Below, one piece after another: positions 1-5,232 of a DNA stretch of 5,232 nucleotides. The position numbers and the translations under genes were made by a program. Source of the stretch: Pelotomaculum sp. UBA5255 (GTDB lineage Bacteria > Bacillota > Desulfotomaculia > Desulfotomaculales > Pelotomaculaceae); contig DHTR01000078.1 of assembly GCA_002408725.1 (NCBI GenBank), forward strand, positions 1 through 5,232, in the 5' to 3' direction. The notes under the pieces are model-generated. The model saw only the letters and a program-made list of their open reading frames with translations. It was not told the origin of the DNA and searched no databases. Each line of letters starts with the position of its first letter. Within the stretch, counting starts at the first letter, position 1.

Positions 1-24
1 ATATCTAGTTATTTTATAGCTGCC
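1..24. other. Non-coding left edge downstream of rfbD
   Basis: These few bases follow the rfbD stop codon on the minus strand. They are AT-rich and hold no hairpin with a T-run, so no terminator for the rhamnose operon is visible here. Transcription may continue out of the window to the left, where a missing rfbB or further glycan genes could lie. No start codon with a ribosome-binding site can be recognised in so short a piece. Confidence 0.5.
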
Positions 25-879
25 TCAAACCTCCATCACGGTTTTTTCTTTTAGATATCTTCTTGCGGCGTCTTCCCAACCCGGCAGGTTATACCCGATG
101 ACCTGCTTCAGGGGGAAGGGGTCCAAAACAGAATTCCCGGGTCTGGCTGCCGGCCGTGGGAATTCCCTGGTTTTACAGGGGGCAATACTTGCATTAAGAC
201 CGGCGGCATAAACTACAGTTTTTGCTAATTCATACCAGCTTGCAGACCCGCTGTTGGTAACATGATATGTTCCGTATGCTTTGCTGTCCGCAAGATCGGC
301 AAGGGCTCCAGCCAGGTCCACGGTATAGGTGGGAGTACCGTGTTGATCGTTGACGACTTTTAATTCGTCCCTCTCCCGGGCAAGGCTTAAAATCGTATCC
401 ACAAAGTTTTTCCCATTTGGGCCAAATAGCCAGCTTGTGCGGGCGATATAAAAGCGCCCGCCGATTTCGCGCACCGAGGCTTCGCCGAACAGTTTGCTGG
501 CCCCGTAGATATTGATCGGGCAGGGAGTGTCATAAATCCGGTAGGGACCCTCTGCTTTTCCGTCAAAAATATAATCGGTGCTGATCTGAACAAGAGCAGC
601 ACCGCATCGGCGGCAGGCCAGGGCCAGGTAGCGCGGGCCCAGGCCGTTCATAAGGAAAGCCTTTTCTTTTTCTTGCTCTGCTCCGTCAACATCGGTATAG
701 GCGGCACAATTAACAACAATGTTGGGCCCGATCTTATCTAAAATTGAAAATACCTGCTCGCAGTTGGTTATATCAAGCTCCTGGCGGGCAAGGGGATAGA
801 CCGTAACACCCCGCTTTTGATATTCGCGGGCCACTTGTCTCCCCAGCATGCCCCGGGCGCCGGTTACCAGTACTCTCAA
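25..879 (-). CDS. rfbD: dTDP-4-dehydrorhamnose reductase (RmlD/RfbD)
   Basis: NADPH-dependent cytoplasmic reductase for the last step of dTDP-L-rhamnose synthesis, converting dTDP-4-dehydro-L-rhamnose to dTDP-L-rhamnose. The 284-residue protein has the usual family length and is an extended short-chain dehydrogenase. A Rossmann nucleotide-binding loop TGARGMLG lies at residues 6-13, followed by NCAAYTDVDGAE near 57-68, STDYIFDG at 100-107 and the catalytic YGASK at 125-129 (Tyr125, Lys129, with Thr101 as the third catalytic residue). RTSWLFG is at 147-153 and the family's C-terminal RPGNSVLD signature at 246-253. I place the start at the TTG at 879 because GGGAGGT lies 9 bases upstream of it and the protein then begins right at the first beta strand. 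An upstream in-frame TTG at 897 overlaps that ribosome-binding site and adds six non-conserved residues. The chosen start overlaps the rfbC stop as TTGA, which implies translational coupling. All catalytic motifs are intact. Confidence 0.95.
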   Translation of the reverse strand: MRVLVTGARGMLGRQVAREYQKRGVTVYPLARQELDITNCEQVFSILDKIGPNIVVNCAAYTDVDGAEQEKEKAFLMNGLGPRYLALACRRCGAALVQISTDYIFDGKAEGPYRIYDTPCPINIYGASKLFGEASVREIGGRFYIARTSWLFGPNGKNFVDTILSLARERDELKVVNDQHGTPTYTVDLAGALADLADSKAYGTYHVTNSGSASWYELAKTVVYAAGLNASIAPCKTREFPRPAARPGNSVLDPFPLKQVIGYNLPGWEDAARRYLKEKTVMEV

Positions 880-1337
880 CCGTGTTTGACCTCCCAACTG
901 TAGGGAATGGAAGGATCGTCGTAAGGGATGCGGTACTCATCGGGTTCCTTGTAATTGTATAGCTCTGTGGGGTAATTGACGATTAAAGCCAGTTGTCCTC
1001 CTTCAGCTGTAAAGCCATGGTAAACCAGCGGAGGAATGCGTAAGAGAATGGGGTTCAACTGACCCATGTGAAAAACGTTTACCTTACCCCTTGTGGGGCT
1101 TTCCGGCCTGGGATCGTACAGGACCACTTTTGCCATGCCAAAGGGGGATACAAAATGGTCGTACTGCTTCCTGTGGTAGTGCCAGGCCTTATAGACTCCC
1201 GGGTAGCACGCCGTCATGTAAGACTGGGCAAACTGCATGAATTCGGGCCAGTCTTTGCGCATCATTTCCATCAGATAGCCGCGCTCGTCGGGAATGAGCT
1301 TAAGCGGCTTGACAACCACATCTTGAATCAAATCCAC
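876..1337 (-). CDS. rfbC: RmlC-like cupin, putative dTDP-4-dehydrorhamnose 3,5-epimerase
   Basis: Short (153-residue) member of the dTDP-4-dehydrorhamnose 3,5-epimerase family; its position between rfbA and rfbD supports the epimerase step of dTDP-L-rhamnose synthesis. Family features include DERG at 17-20, GVYKAWH at 47-53 (GVLRGLH in classical RmlC), a sugar-nucleotide-type strand VVLYDPRPESPTRG at 71-84 and YRIPYDDPSIPYSW at 135-148. It differs from classical RmlC of about 180 residues. The conserved Lys after the catalytic His is not found, and the protein ends just after the DDP..Y.W motif, so the C-terminal segment carrying the usual Asp partner is missing. It instead shows a cupin metal-site pattern: G47, H53, H55, D60, G67 and H107. 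I recall similar short forms beside rml genes in archaea and clostridia, so this looks like a subfamily rather than a broken gene. Start is GTG with a strong ribosome-binding site. Epimerase activity is likely from context but not proven by residues; a related cupin isomerase is the main alternative. Confidence 0.8.
   Translation of the reverse strand: MDLIQDVVVKPLKLIPDERGYLMEMMRKDWPEFMQFAQSYMTACYPGVYKAWHYHRKQYDHFVSPFGMAKVVLYDPRPESPTRGKVNVFHMGQLNPILLRIPPLVYHGFTAEGGQLALIVNYPTELYNYKEPDEYRIPYDDPSIPYSWEVKHG
889..895 (-). promoter_or_regulatory. Ribosome-binding site that fixes the rfbD start
   Basis: GGGAGGT on the minus strand, inside the end of the rfbC-like gene, 9 bases before the TTG at 879. 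It makes TTG879 the better start and rules against the TTG at 897, whose own codon abuts this motif. The new start codon shares two bases with the rfbC stop (TTGA), so terminating ribosomes can restart directly. Confidence 0.75.
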
Positions 1338-1343
1338 AACTAT

Positions 1344-1352
1344 CTCCTCCTC
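1344..1352 (-). promoter_or_regulatory. Ribosome-binding site of the rfbC-like gene
   Basis: GAGGAGGAG on the minus strand, 6 bases before the GTG at 1337. Its first G is the last base of the rfbA TAG stop codon (1354-1352), so the two genes are read from one transcript with almost no spacer. It supports the GTG start over the out-of-frame TTG that overlaps it. Confidence 0.8.
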
Positions 1353-2419
1353 TAAATCGTTACTTCGGCATCGTCGCCAAGGAAGAGCCGCAGGGCCTGA
1401 TGATGAGAGTTGCGGCTAACTACCGAGGCGCCGGCGCCGAGCAGGCTGTCCTCAATCCTTGAAACCTGTCGCAGGGTGCACCTTTCCAGGACAACCGAGT
1501 GCTCAATGCTCACTTCTTCAATGTTGCTGTTATTGCCGATAGCAGTAAAGGGGCCGATGAAGGAACCGGTAATCCGGCAGTTTTCGCCTATTACCACCGG
1601 CCCGCGGATCACGCTGTCCACGATGACTGATCCCGCACCAACCTGAACGCGGCCCACCACCCGGCTTTTTTCGTCGACGCTGCCCAGCAGTTGTGGCTTT
1701 GCGTACTCGTCCAGCACGACCCGGTTGGCTTCCAAAATATCGTCCTTTTTCCCGGTATCCAGCCACCACCCCGGGAGCTGCCTGGCGGTCACGCTGTGCT
1801 TCATGTTCAGAAGTTCCTGGATGGCGTCTGTGATTTCCAACTCTCCCCGCCAGGAAGGCTTAATTCTCTCAATAGCCTTATGGATCAGCGGGCTGAATAA
1901 GTAGATGCCGACCAGCGCCAGGTTGCTGGGGGGTTCTTTGGGTTTTTCAATCAGTTTCTGAACGCGTTGTTCGGCGTCCACTACAGCTACGCCGAAAGAT
2001 CGAGGGTTGGTTACTTCTTTTAAAAGGATTAAGGCGTCGGAATGGTTCCTTTGAAAATCTGTTACCAGTTCCCTCACACCACCCTGGATTAAGTTATCTC
2101 CAAGGAACATCAGGAAGGGAGCATCTTTTAAAAAGCCTTGTGCCGTTTTTACGGCATGTGCCAGTCCTGCCGGCGATTCCTGCGATATGTACGTTGTTTT
2201 TAGGCCCCATCTTTCCCCTGTGCCGATGGAGCATTGAATCTTATCGCCGGTTTCGGGTGAAATGATGATCCCTGCTTCCTTAATATTTGCCGCAGCAACC
2301 TGTTCCATGACAAAATGCAAAATAGGTTTATTTGCCACCGGCACAAGTTGTTTGGCCATGGTATGGGTTAGGGGACGCAGCCTGGTTCCTTTTCCCCCGG
2401 CTAGTATAAGCGCCTTCAT
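1352..2419 (-). CDS. rfbA: Glucose-1-phosphate thymidylyltransferase, long form (RmlA/StrD type)
   Basis: Cytoplasmic nucleotidyltransferase making dTDP-glucose from dTTP and glucose 1-phosphate, the entry step of dTDP-rhamnose synthesis. The 355-residue protein has an N-terminal sugar-nucleotidyltransferase domain: LAGGKGTRLRPLT at 6-18, KQLVPVANKPI at 23-33, LGDNL at 106-110 (Asp108, a likely magnesium ligand), IEKP at 157-160, GELEITDAI at 192-200 and WWLDTGKKDDILEAN at 218-232. From about residue 245 to the end there is a left-handed beta-helix of hexapeptide repeats, recognisable from turns such as VIRGPVVIGENCRI. This tail marks the long RmlA class that includes StrD of streptomycin synthesis, unlike the roughly 290-residue RmlA of enterobacteria. 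I chose the ATG at 2419 because AGGAG lies 7 bases upstream and MKALILAGG is the conserved beginning; a TTG at 2437 would add six residues and put the ribosome-binding site inside the gene. First gene of the minus-strand operon. UTP or another sugar phosphate as substrate is possible, but the rfbC/rfbD neighbours favour dTTP and glucose 1-phosphate. Confidence 0.93.
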   Translation of the reverse strand: MKALILAGGKGTRLRPLTHTMAKQLVPVANKPILHFVMEQVAAANIKEAGIIISPETGDKIQCSIGTGERWGLKTTYISQESPAGLAHAVKTAQGFLKDAPFLMFLGDNLIQGGVRELVTDFQRNHSDALILLKEVTNPRSFGVAVVDAEQRVQKLIEKPKEPPSNLALVGIYLFSPLIHKAIERIKPSWRGELEITDAIQELLNMKHSVTARQLPGWWLDTGKKDDILEANRVVLDEYAKPQLLGSVDEKSRVVGRVQVGAGSVIVDSVIRGPVVIGENCRITGSFIGPFTAIGNNSNIEEVSIEHSVVLERCTLRQVSRIEDSLLGAGASVVSRNSHHQALRLFLGDDAEVTI

Positions 2420-2426
2420 AGCTACA

Positions 2427-2431
2427 CTCCT
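2427..2431 (-). promoter_or_regulatory. Ribosome-binding site of rfbA
   Basis: AGGAG on the minus strand, 7 bases before the ATG at 2419. It decides the start in favour of the conserved MKALILAGG over an in-frame TTG 18 bases further upstream, which has no such motif at proper spacing. Confidence 0.75.
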
Positions 2432-2524
2432 GATCAATCATTTTCTTTTTTGGTTTGTTGTGGTAAAGTTTCAATAGCATATTTAATTCGATAAAGATAG
2501 ATATTCTCCTTTTTTGCCGTTGAT

Positions 2525-2537
2525 TGGAGCCTGGAGC
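2525..2537 (+). promoter_or_regulatory. Duplicated ribosome-binding-like motif before the GT4 gene
   Basis: The hexamer TGGAGC occurs twice with one base between (2525-2530 and 2532-2537). The second copy is 5 bases from the ATG at 2542 and 11 from the ATG at 2548; the first is about 12 bases from ATG2542. Both spacings fall at the edges of the usual range, so the start could be either ATG. The neat repeat may be chance. Confidence 0.45.
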
Positions 2538-2541
2538 GTTT

Positions 2542-3684
2542 ATGAAAATGGTTAGAATTTTATTTGTGATCACCCTGTCTGAGCTGGGTGGGGCACAAAA
2601 AGTGGTTTATCACCTTACGGCCGGGCTGCCTCCCGGCGAGTTTGAGGTGGATGTTGTCTGCTCACCCGGCGGTGAACTGGTGCAATGGTTAAAAGATTTG
2701 CCCCGGGGTGTGCGCGTAATTGAGCTGCCGGAGCTGAAGAGAAATATTTCCCCTGTAGATGATCTGGCGGTCCTCTGCAAGCTCTATGCGCTGATGAAGA
2801 GAGAGGGGTACCAGGTGGTGCACTGCCACAGTTCCAAGGCCGGGATCCTGGGGCGCGTGGCGGCTTTTTTTGCCGGAGTTCCCAAGATTCTGTTCACGGT
2901 TCACGGCTGGGTCATAACGGGATACCAGGGTTATTTCACCCGGTTGTTCTATACATGGGTGGAGAGATTGGCCGGAGCGATGAGCACGAAGGTTATCTGT
3001 GTATCGGAGTATGACCGTTCCAAAGGCCGCAATTTAAGGCTTGCAGTTAGCCAAAAATTACATTTGGTTTATAACGGCATGCCGGTTTCGAAGAAGCGGG
3101 CAGGAGCTTTGCGTGATGAACTAAGCCTCAAGAAAGAAGACGTGATTATCGGGACAGTGGCCCGCCTGGCTTTTCAAAAGGACCCCCTCTTTTTCCTGGA
3201 AGCAGCTGACAGGATGTTAGCCCGTCGGCGGGTCATCCCGGGGAAAGGGCGTTTGTATTTTGTCTTAATCGGCGACGGGCCGCTGCGTGGTGAGTGCGAG
3301 GCATTTATAAAAAATAAAGGTCTGGCAGGGCATGTGTTTTTACTGGGCACCCGGGAAGATGCAGCGGAACTGGTCCAGGACTTCGATGTGTTTACCCTGT
3401 TTTCACGCTGGGAAGGTCTACCCCTTACCATCATCGAGGCGATGCTGGCGGGACGGCCGGTCGTAGCAAGCGCGGTGGGGGGCGTTGGTGAGTTGGTTGT
3501 GCATGGATCTACGGGATATCTGATTGAGCAAGGGAACCTGGACGAAGCGGTTGAGGCTTTATTGGATTTGGCCTGCAACAAAGAGAGGCGCCTATTGATG
3601 GGAGAAGCCGGTCGCCGCAGGGCGGTTGAGCGGTTTAGCTTGAAAACTATGGTTGATAAGTACAGGGAACTCTACCTGTCATAG
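2542..3684 (+). CDS. Glycosyltransferase family 4 (GT-B fold)
   Basis: Retaining GT-B glycosyltransferase that would transfer a sugar from a nucleotide donor to a lipid-linked glycan at the cytoplasmic face of the membrane. The 380-residue protein has the usual family length. N-terminal acceptor domain: a first strand then SELGGAQKV at 13-21, VVHCHSSKAGILGRVAA at 92-108 and TVHGW at 119-123. C-terminal donor domain: the linker YNGMP at 177-181, TVARLAFQKDP at 205-215, LIGDGPLR at 242-249, and the EX7E motif WEGLPLTIIEAMLAGRPVV with Glu291 and Glu299. The SKAG and TVHGW motifs resemble PglA/CapM-type enzymes of capsule and exopolysaccharide clusters. There is no signal peptide or clear membrane helix, so it is probably cytoplasmic or peripheral. 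The ATG at 2542 follows TGGAG by 5 bases; an ATG at 2548 is also possible, and an in-frame TTG at 2524 has no ribosome-binding site. Donor, acceptor and linkage cannot be assigned; rhamnosyltransfer is only a guess from the neighbouring rml genes. Confidence 0.92.
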   Translation: MKMVRILFVITLSELGGAQKVVYHLTAGLPPGEFEVDVVCSPGGELVQWLKDLPRGVRVIELPELKRNISPVDDLAVLCKLYALMKREGYQVVHCHSSKAGILGRVAAFFAGVPKILFTVHGWVITGYQGYFTRLFYTWVERLAGAMSTKVICVSEYDRSKGRNLRLAVSQKLHLVYNGMPVSKKRAGALRDELSLKKEDVIIGTVARLAFQKDPLFFLEAADRMLARRRVIPGKGRLYFVLIGDGPLRGECEAFIKNKGLAGHVFLLGTREDAAELVQDFDVFTLFSRWEGLPLTIIEAMLAGRPVVASAVGGVGELVVHGSTGYLIEQGNLDEAVEALLDLACNKERRLLMGEAGRRRAVERFSLKTMVDKYRELYLS

Positions 3685-3695
3685 CAACTATGACA
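3677..3695 (+). repeat. Perfect inverted repeat across the GT4 stop codon
   Basis: Arms TGTCATAG and CTATGACA are exact reverse complements separated by the loop CAA, giving an 8-bp stem. The left arm contains the TAG stop of the glycosyltransferase. The stem has few GC pairs, and the bases after it (TTTGAG) form no T-run, so it is not a typical intrinsic terminator. It might shield the 3' end of the transcript, slow ribosome or polymerase passage, or bind a dimeric regulator; the sequence alone does not decide. Confidence 0.55.
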
Positions 3696-3815
3696 TTTGA
3701 GAAATATTGGCCGGAGATTAAATCCCGTTGTCAAAGGAAATTGGTTCTTTGTGACGAATAAAGGAAATAATTCACTGGAATAAAATTTCCTATCAAACGA
3801 ACGGGGAGAATGTCC
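3685..3815. other. Spacer between the GT4 gene and the sugar phosphotransferase gene
   Basis: This 131-base AT-rich gap contains no open reading frame with a ribosome-binding site. A second, weaker hairpin can be drawn at 3732-3751 (CAAAGGA with TTCTTTG, one G-U pair). TAAAAT at 3781-3786 resembles a -10 box but has no -35 partner at 16-18 bases. GGAAAT and ATTTCC (3763-3768 and 3785-3790) could pair across a 16-base loop. There is no clear terminator, so the two plus-strand genes may be co-transcribed, with the gap acting as a leader for the second gene; a separate promoter is also possible. Confidence 0.4.
3803..3808 (+). promoter_or_regulatory. Ribosome-binding site that favours a TTG start
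   Basis: GGGGAG lies 7 bases before the TTG at 3816 but only one base before the in-frame ATG at 3810. The spacing argues that TTG3816 is the true start and that the ATG, though a better codon, is too close to be used. Confidence 0.65.
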
Positions 3816-5232
3816 TTGGACATCCGCAAGAAAACAGTTTTATTTAGCCTGGGTCTCGTGCTGGCCGATTTAACGCTGGTTAATATAAGCTATATCTTAG
3901 CCTTTTTGCTTAAATTCGGGTGGGACATCCCGGAATACAACTTTACATCCTACATTTCCACCTGGCCCTGGCTCAGTTTGTCGGCCCTCGTCTTTTTTTG
4001 TTTTTACAGGCTTTATGGAAGCTATCGCTGGCGGTGGGCGGAGGTTTTCGCCTCGCTGGTTTGTGTCGTATTTTTTCAGGCCCTGGCTGCCATGGCCTTG
4101 TCCTTTCTCTTTCGCGGTTTCTCCTTTCCCCGTACGGTCCTTTTAACCGCGCCGTTCATTCAGTTGGCCCTGCTGGCTTTGTGGCGAAGGGCGGCCTGGC
4201 ATCTGGAGAGAAGCATTCAAGCGGAAAGACGGGTAATTGTGGCCGGACAACCCCTGGAGGCGTCAGTTTTAGCGGAAAAGCTGGAATCAGCCGCAGGCGG
4301 ATTTATGAAGGTGGTCGGCCTGGTCTTGGATGTGCTGCCTGAGCAGGGCAGCGCTCAGGCAGAGCAGCTCAAGGTGGATGATCACAACCTTGAATCAATG
4401 AATGATGTTTTTAGCTGGCCGGTGCTGGGAGGGGTGGAGGTTATCTGCAAAACTTTAGCGGAAGTCGGCCCCGATCAGGTTTTTGTCTGCTCGACGCTGT
4501 CCCAGGAGCACAAAGCCAAAGTTGTATACGCCTGCGTGGATAAAGATGTTAAAGTGTTCCTGGTTCCTGATTTGTATGAGATTATGCTGGCCCAGGCCAG
4601 GCTGGAGCAGGTTGACGATGTGCCGGTATTCACGATCGGGCGTTTGAGTATTTCGCTGGAATCGATGTTTTTTAAAAGAGTGACGGATATTGCGCTTTCT
4701 CTCGTGGCCCTGGCTCTTACAGCTCCCTTAAGTGTACTGGTCGGCATCGTTGTCAAACTGGATTCCCGGGGTCCTGTTTTATACCGGCAAAAGCGCCTGA
4801 CCCTGCAGGGGAAGCCTTTTTTTCTGTATAAATTCAGGACCATGGTGGACAACGCGGAGCAGGAGAGCGGGCCGGTGCTGGCCTCGGAAAACGATCCGCG
4901 GGTGACCAGGGTGGGGCACTTTTTAAGGGCTGCACGGATTGATGAGATTCCACAGCTTATAAATGTTTTAAAAGGTGACATGAGCATCGTAGGTCCCCGC
5001 CCGGAAAGACCCTTCTTCGTCAGTGAGCTGGTTAAAGAAATACCGGAATACGCTTACCGTATGAATGTCAAATCCGGCATCACCGGCCTGGCCCAGATTG
5101 CCGGCCGGTACAGTACCAGTCCGGAGAACAAGCTGAAATATGACCTGCTTTACACAAAATCATATTCACCCGCCAAGGATCTGGCCATTTTGCTGCAGAC
5201 GATCAAGGTCATCTTAATGAAAGACAGGGCTT
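3816..5232 (+). CDS. Polyprenyl-phosphate sugar phosphotransferase (WbaP/TIGR03025 type), 3' end cut by window
   Basis: Integral membrane enzyme that starts a glycan repeat by moving a sugar phosphate from a nucleotide sugar to undecaprenyl phosphate. 472 codons are open to the window edge. Residues 1-125 hold about four hydrophobic segments (roughly 8-32, 46-65, 77-99, 104-123). Residues 138-282 are a cytosolic Rossmann-like (CoA_binding_3) domain with VFVCSTLSQ and VKVFLVPDLYEIM. From 287 comes the Bac_transf catalytic domain: a reentrant membrane helix broken at Pro304, DSRGPVLYRQKR at 316-327, FFLYKFRTM at 335-343, the catalytic Asp376-Glu377 pair in RIDEIPQLINVLKGDMS, GPRPERP at 393-399 and GITGLAQIAGRY at 421-432. 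Relatives often end in GA(Y/F) close to this point, so only a few codons are probably missing. TTG3816 is chosen by ribosome-binding-site spacing; ATG3810 would add two residues. The Rossmann glycine motif is degenerate (AGQPLEA at 143-149), whereas the catalytic domain is intact. The first sugar (glucose, galactose or another) cannot be told. Confidence 0.93.
   Translation, partial: MDIRKKTVLFSLGLVLADLTLVNISYILAFLLKFGWDIPEYNFTSYISTWPWLSLSALVFFCFYRLYGSYRWRWAEVFASLVCVVFFQALAAMALSFLFRGFSFPRTVLLTAPFIQLALLALWRRAAWHLERSIQAERRVIVAGQPLEASVLAEKLESAAGGFMKVVGLVLDVLPEQGSAQAEQLKVDDHNLESMNDVFSWPVLGGVEVICKTLAEVGPDQVFVCSTLSQEHKAKVVYACVDKDVKVFLVPDLYEIMLAQARLEQVDDVPVFTIGRLSISLESMFFKRVTDIALSLVALALTAPLSVLVGIVVKLDSRGPVLYRQKRLTLQGKPFFLYKFRTMVDNAEQESGPVLASENDPRVTRVGHFLRAARIDEIPQLINVLKGDMSIVGPRPERPFFVSELVKEIPEYAYRMNVKSGITGLAQIAGRYSTSPENKLKYDLLYTKSYSPAKDLAILLQTIKVILMKDRA

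Larger units (their letters stand above)
2420..2541. promoter_or_regulatory. Divergent intergenic region, presumed promoters for rfbACD and the GT4 gene
   Basis: This 122-base gap separates two divergently transcribed genes, so at least one promoter per direction is expected here unless the GT4 gene is reached from elsewhere. The middle (about 2435-2515) is strikingly AT-rich compared with the coding DNA on both sides. I found no convincing sigma-A pair. The best plus-strand candidate is TTGTTG (2455-2460) with CATATT (2478-2483), spaced 17; on the minus strand TATGCT (2481-2476) resembles a -10 box but has no good -35. No riboswitch, JUMPstart/ops element or operator palindrome was recognised. 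Confidence 0.4.

Noticed and set aside
2431..2455. T-rich tract after a TGAT/ATCA mini-palindrome, resembling a terminator on the plus strand
   Set aside because: The stem is only four base pairs and no plus-strand gene ends upstream, so there is nothing to terminate.
2480..2516. Possible minus-strand small gene after an AAGGAG-like motif in the divergent gap
   Set aside because: The motif at about 2512-2506 is not followed by ATG, GTG or TTG at a usable distance; the open frame there would need an ATC or ATT start.
2328..2573. 81-codon minus-strand open frame spanning the divergent intergenic region
   Set aside because: It overlaps the rfbA start out of frame and the GT4 start on the other strand, and its second half is only rfbA read in the wrong frame.
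3174..3581. 135-codon minus-strand open frame
   Set aside because: Antisense shadow of the GT4 donor domain; low-complexity Ser/Arg/Pro composition and no ribosome-binding site was seen.
2542..3684. Assignment of the GT4 enzyme as a rhamnosyltransferase
   Set aside because: Nearness to rml genes is suggestive, but GT4 donor specificity cannot be read from these motifs, so no specific name or symbol was given.
3920..4342. 140-codon plus-strand open frame starting with ATG
   Set aside because: It is in another frame of the phosphotransferase gene, whose own frame stays open from 3816 to the window end and encodes family motifs.
4475..4987. 170-codon open frame on the minus strand
   Set aside because: It lies entirely antisense to the conserved catalytic half of the phosphotransferase, is rich in Ser/Thr with no recognisable motif, and is explained as a shadow of that gene.
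1..5232. CRISPR arrays, tRNA/rRNA genes, transposons, phage or defence genes
   Set aside because: No regular repeats, tRNA-like cloverleaf, transposase motifs or terminal inverted repeats were seen; nearly all of the window is accounted for by five biosynthetic genes.

Overview
The window is an ordinary piece of a surface- or exo-polysaccharide gene cluster with five protein genes in two divergent groups. On the minus strand, read right to left, is a compact dTDP-L-rhamnose cassette: rfbA (rmlA, long form), an rfbC (rmlC)-like gene and rfbD (rmlD). On the plus strand are a GT4-family glycosyltransferase and, running off the right edge, a large membrane polyprenyl-phosphate sugar phosphotransferase. 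The fourth rhamnose gene, rfbB (dTDP-glucose 4,6-dehydratase), is not in the window.

Layout: 1-24 is a short non-coding edge. rfbD (25-879), rfbC-like (876-1337) and rfbA (1352-2419) form a tight operon: rfbC and rfbD overlap by a TTGA, and the rfbC ribosome-binding site touches the rfbA stop codon. 2420-2541 is an AT-rich divergent intergenic region that should hold promoters for both directions, although I see no strong consensus pair. The GT4 gene occupies 2542-3684. 3685-3815 is a 131-bp spacer, with a perfect 8-bp inverted repeat at its left edge across the GT4 stop codon. The sugar phosphotransferase starts at 3816 and is still open at 5232. No stretch over 300 bases lacks a gene.

How the genes work together (inference from families): RfbA makes dTDP-glucose, an RfbB encoded elsewhere would dehydrate it, and the RfbC-like protein and RfbD would epimerise and reduce it to dTDP-L-rhamnose. 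The phosphotransferase would load the first sugar phosphate onto undecaprenyl phosphate at the inner face of the membrane, and the GT4 enzyme would extend the lipid-linked glycan. Whether the GT4 enzyme itself uses rhamnose cannot be read from the sequence.

Organism: mid-GC DNA, strong AGGAGG-type ribosome-binding sites, frequent TTG/GTG starts (three of five genes) and a StrD-like long RmlA suggest a Firmicute, perhaps a Desulfotomaculum/Pelotomaculum-type clostridium. This is an inference from style, not an identification.

I do not see a previously undescribed system. The most interesting point is the RfbC-like protein: it lacks the usual RmlC lysine and C-terminal catalytic segment, yet has a near-perfect metal-binding cupin signature.
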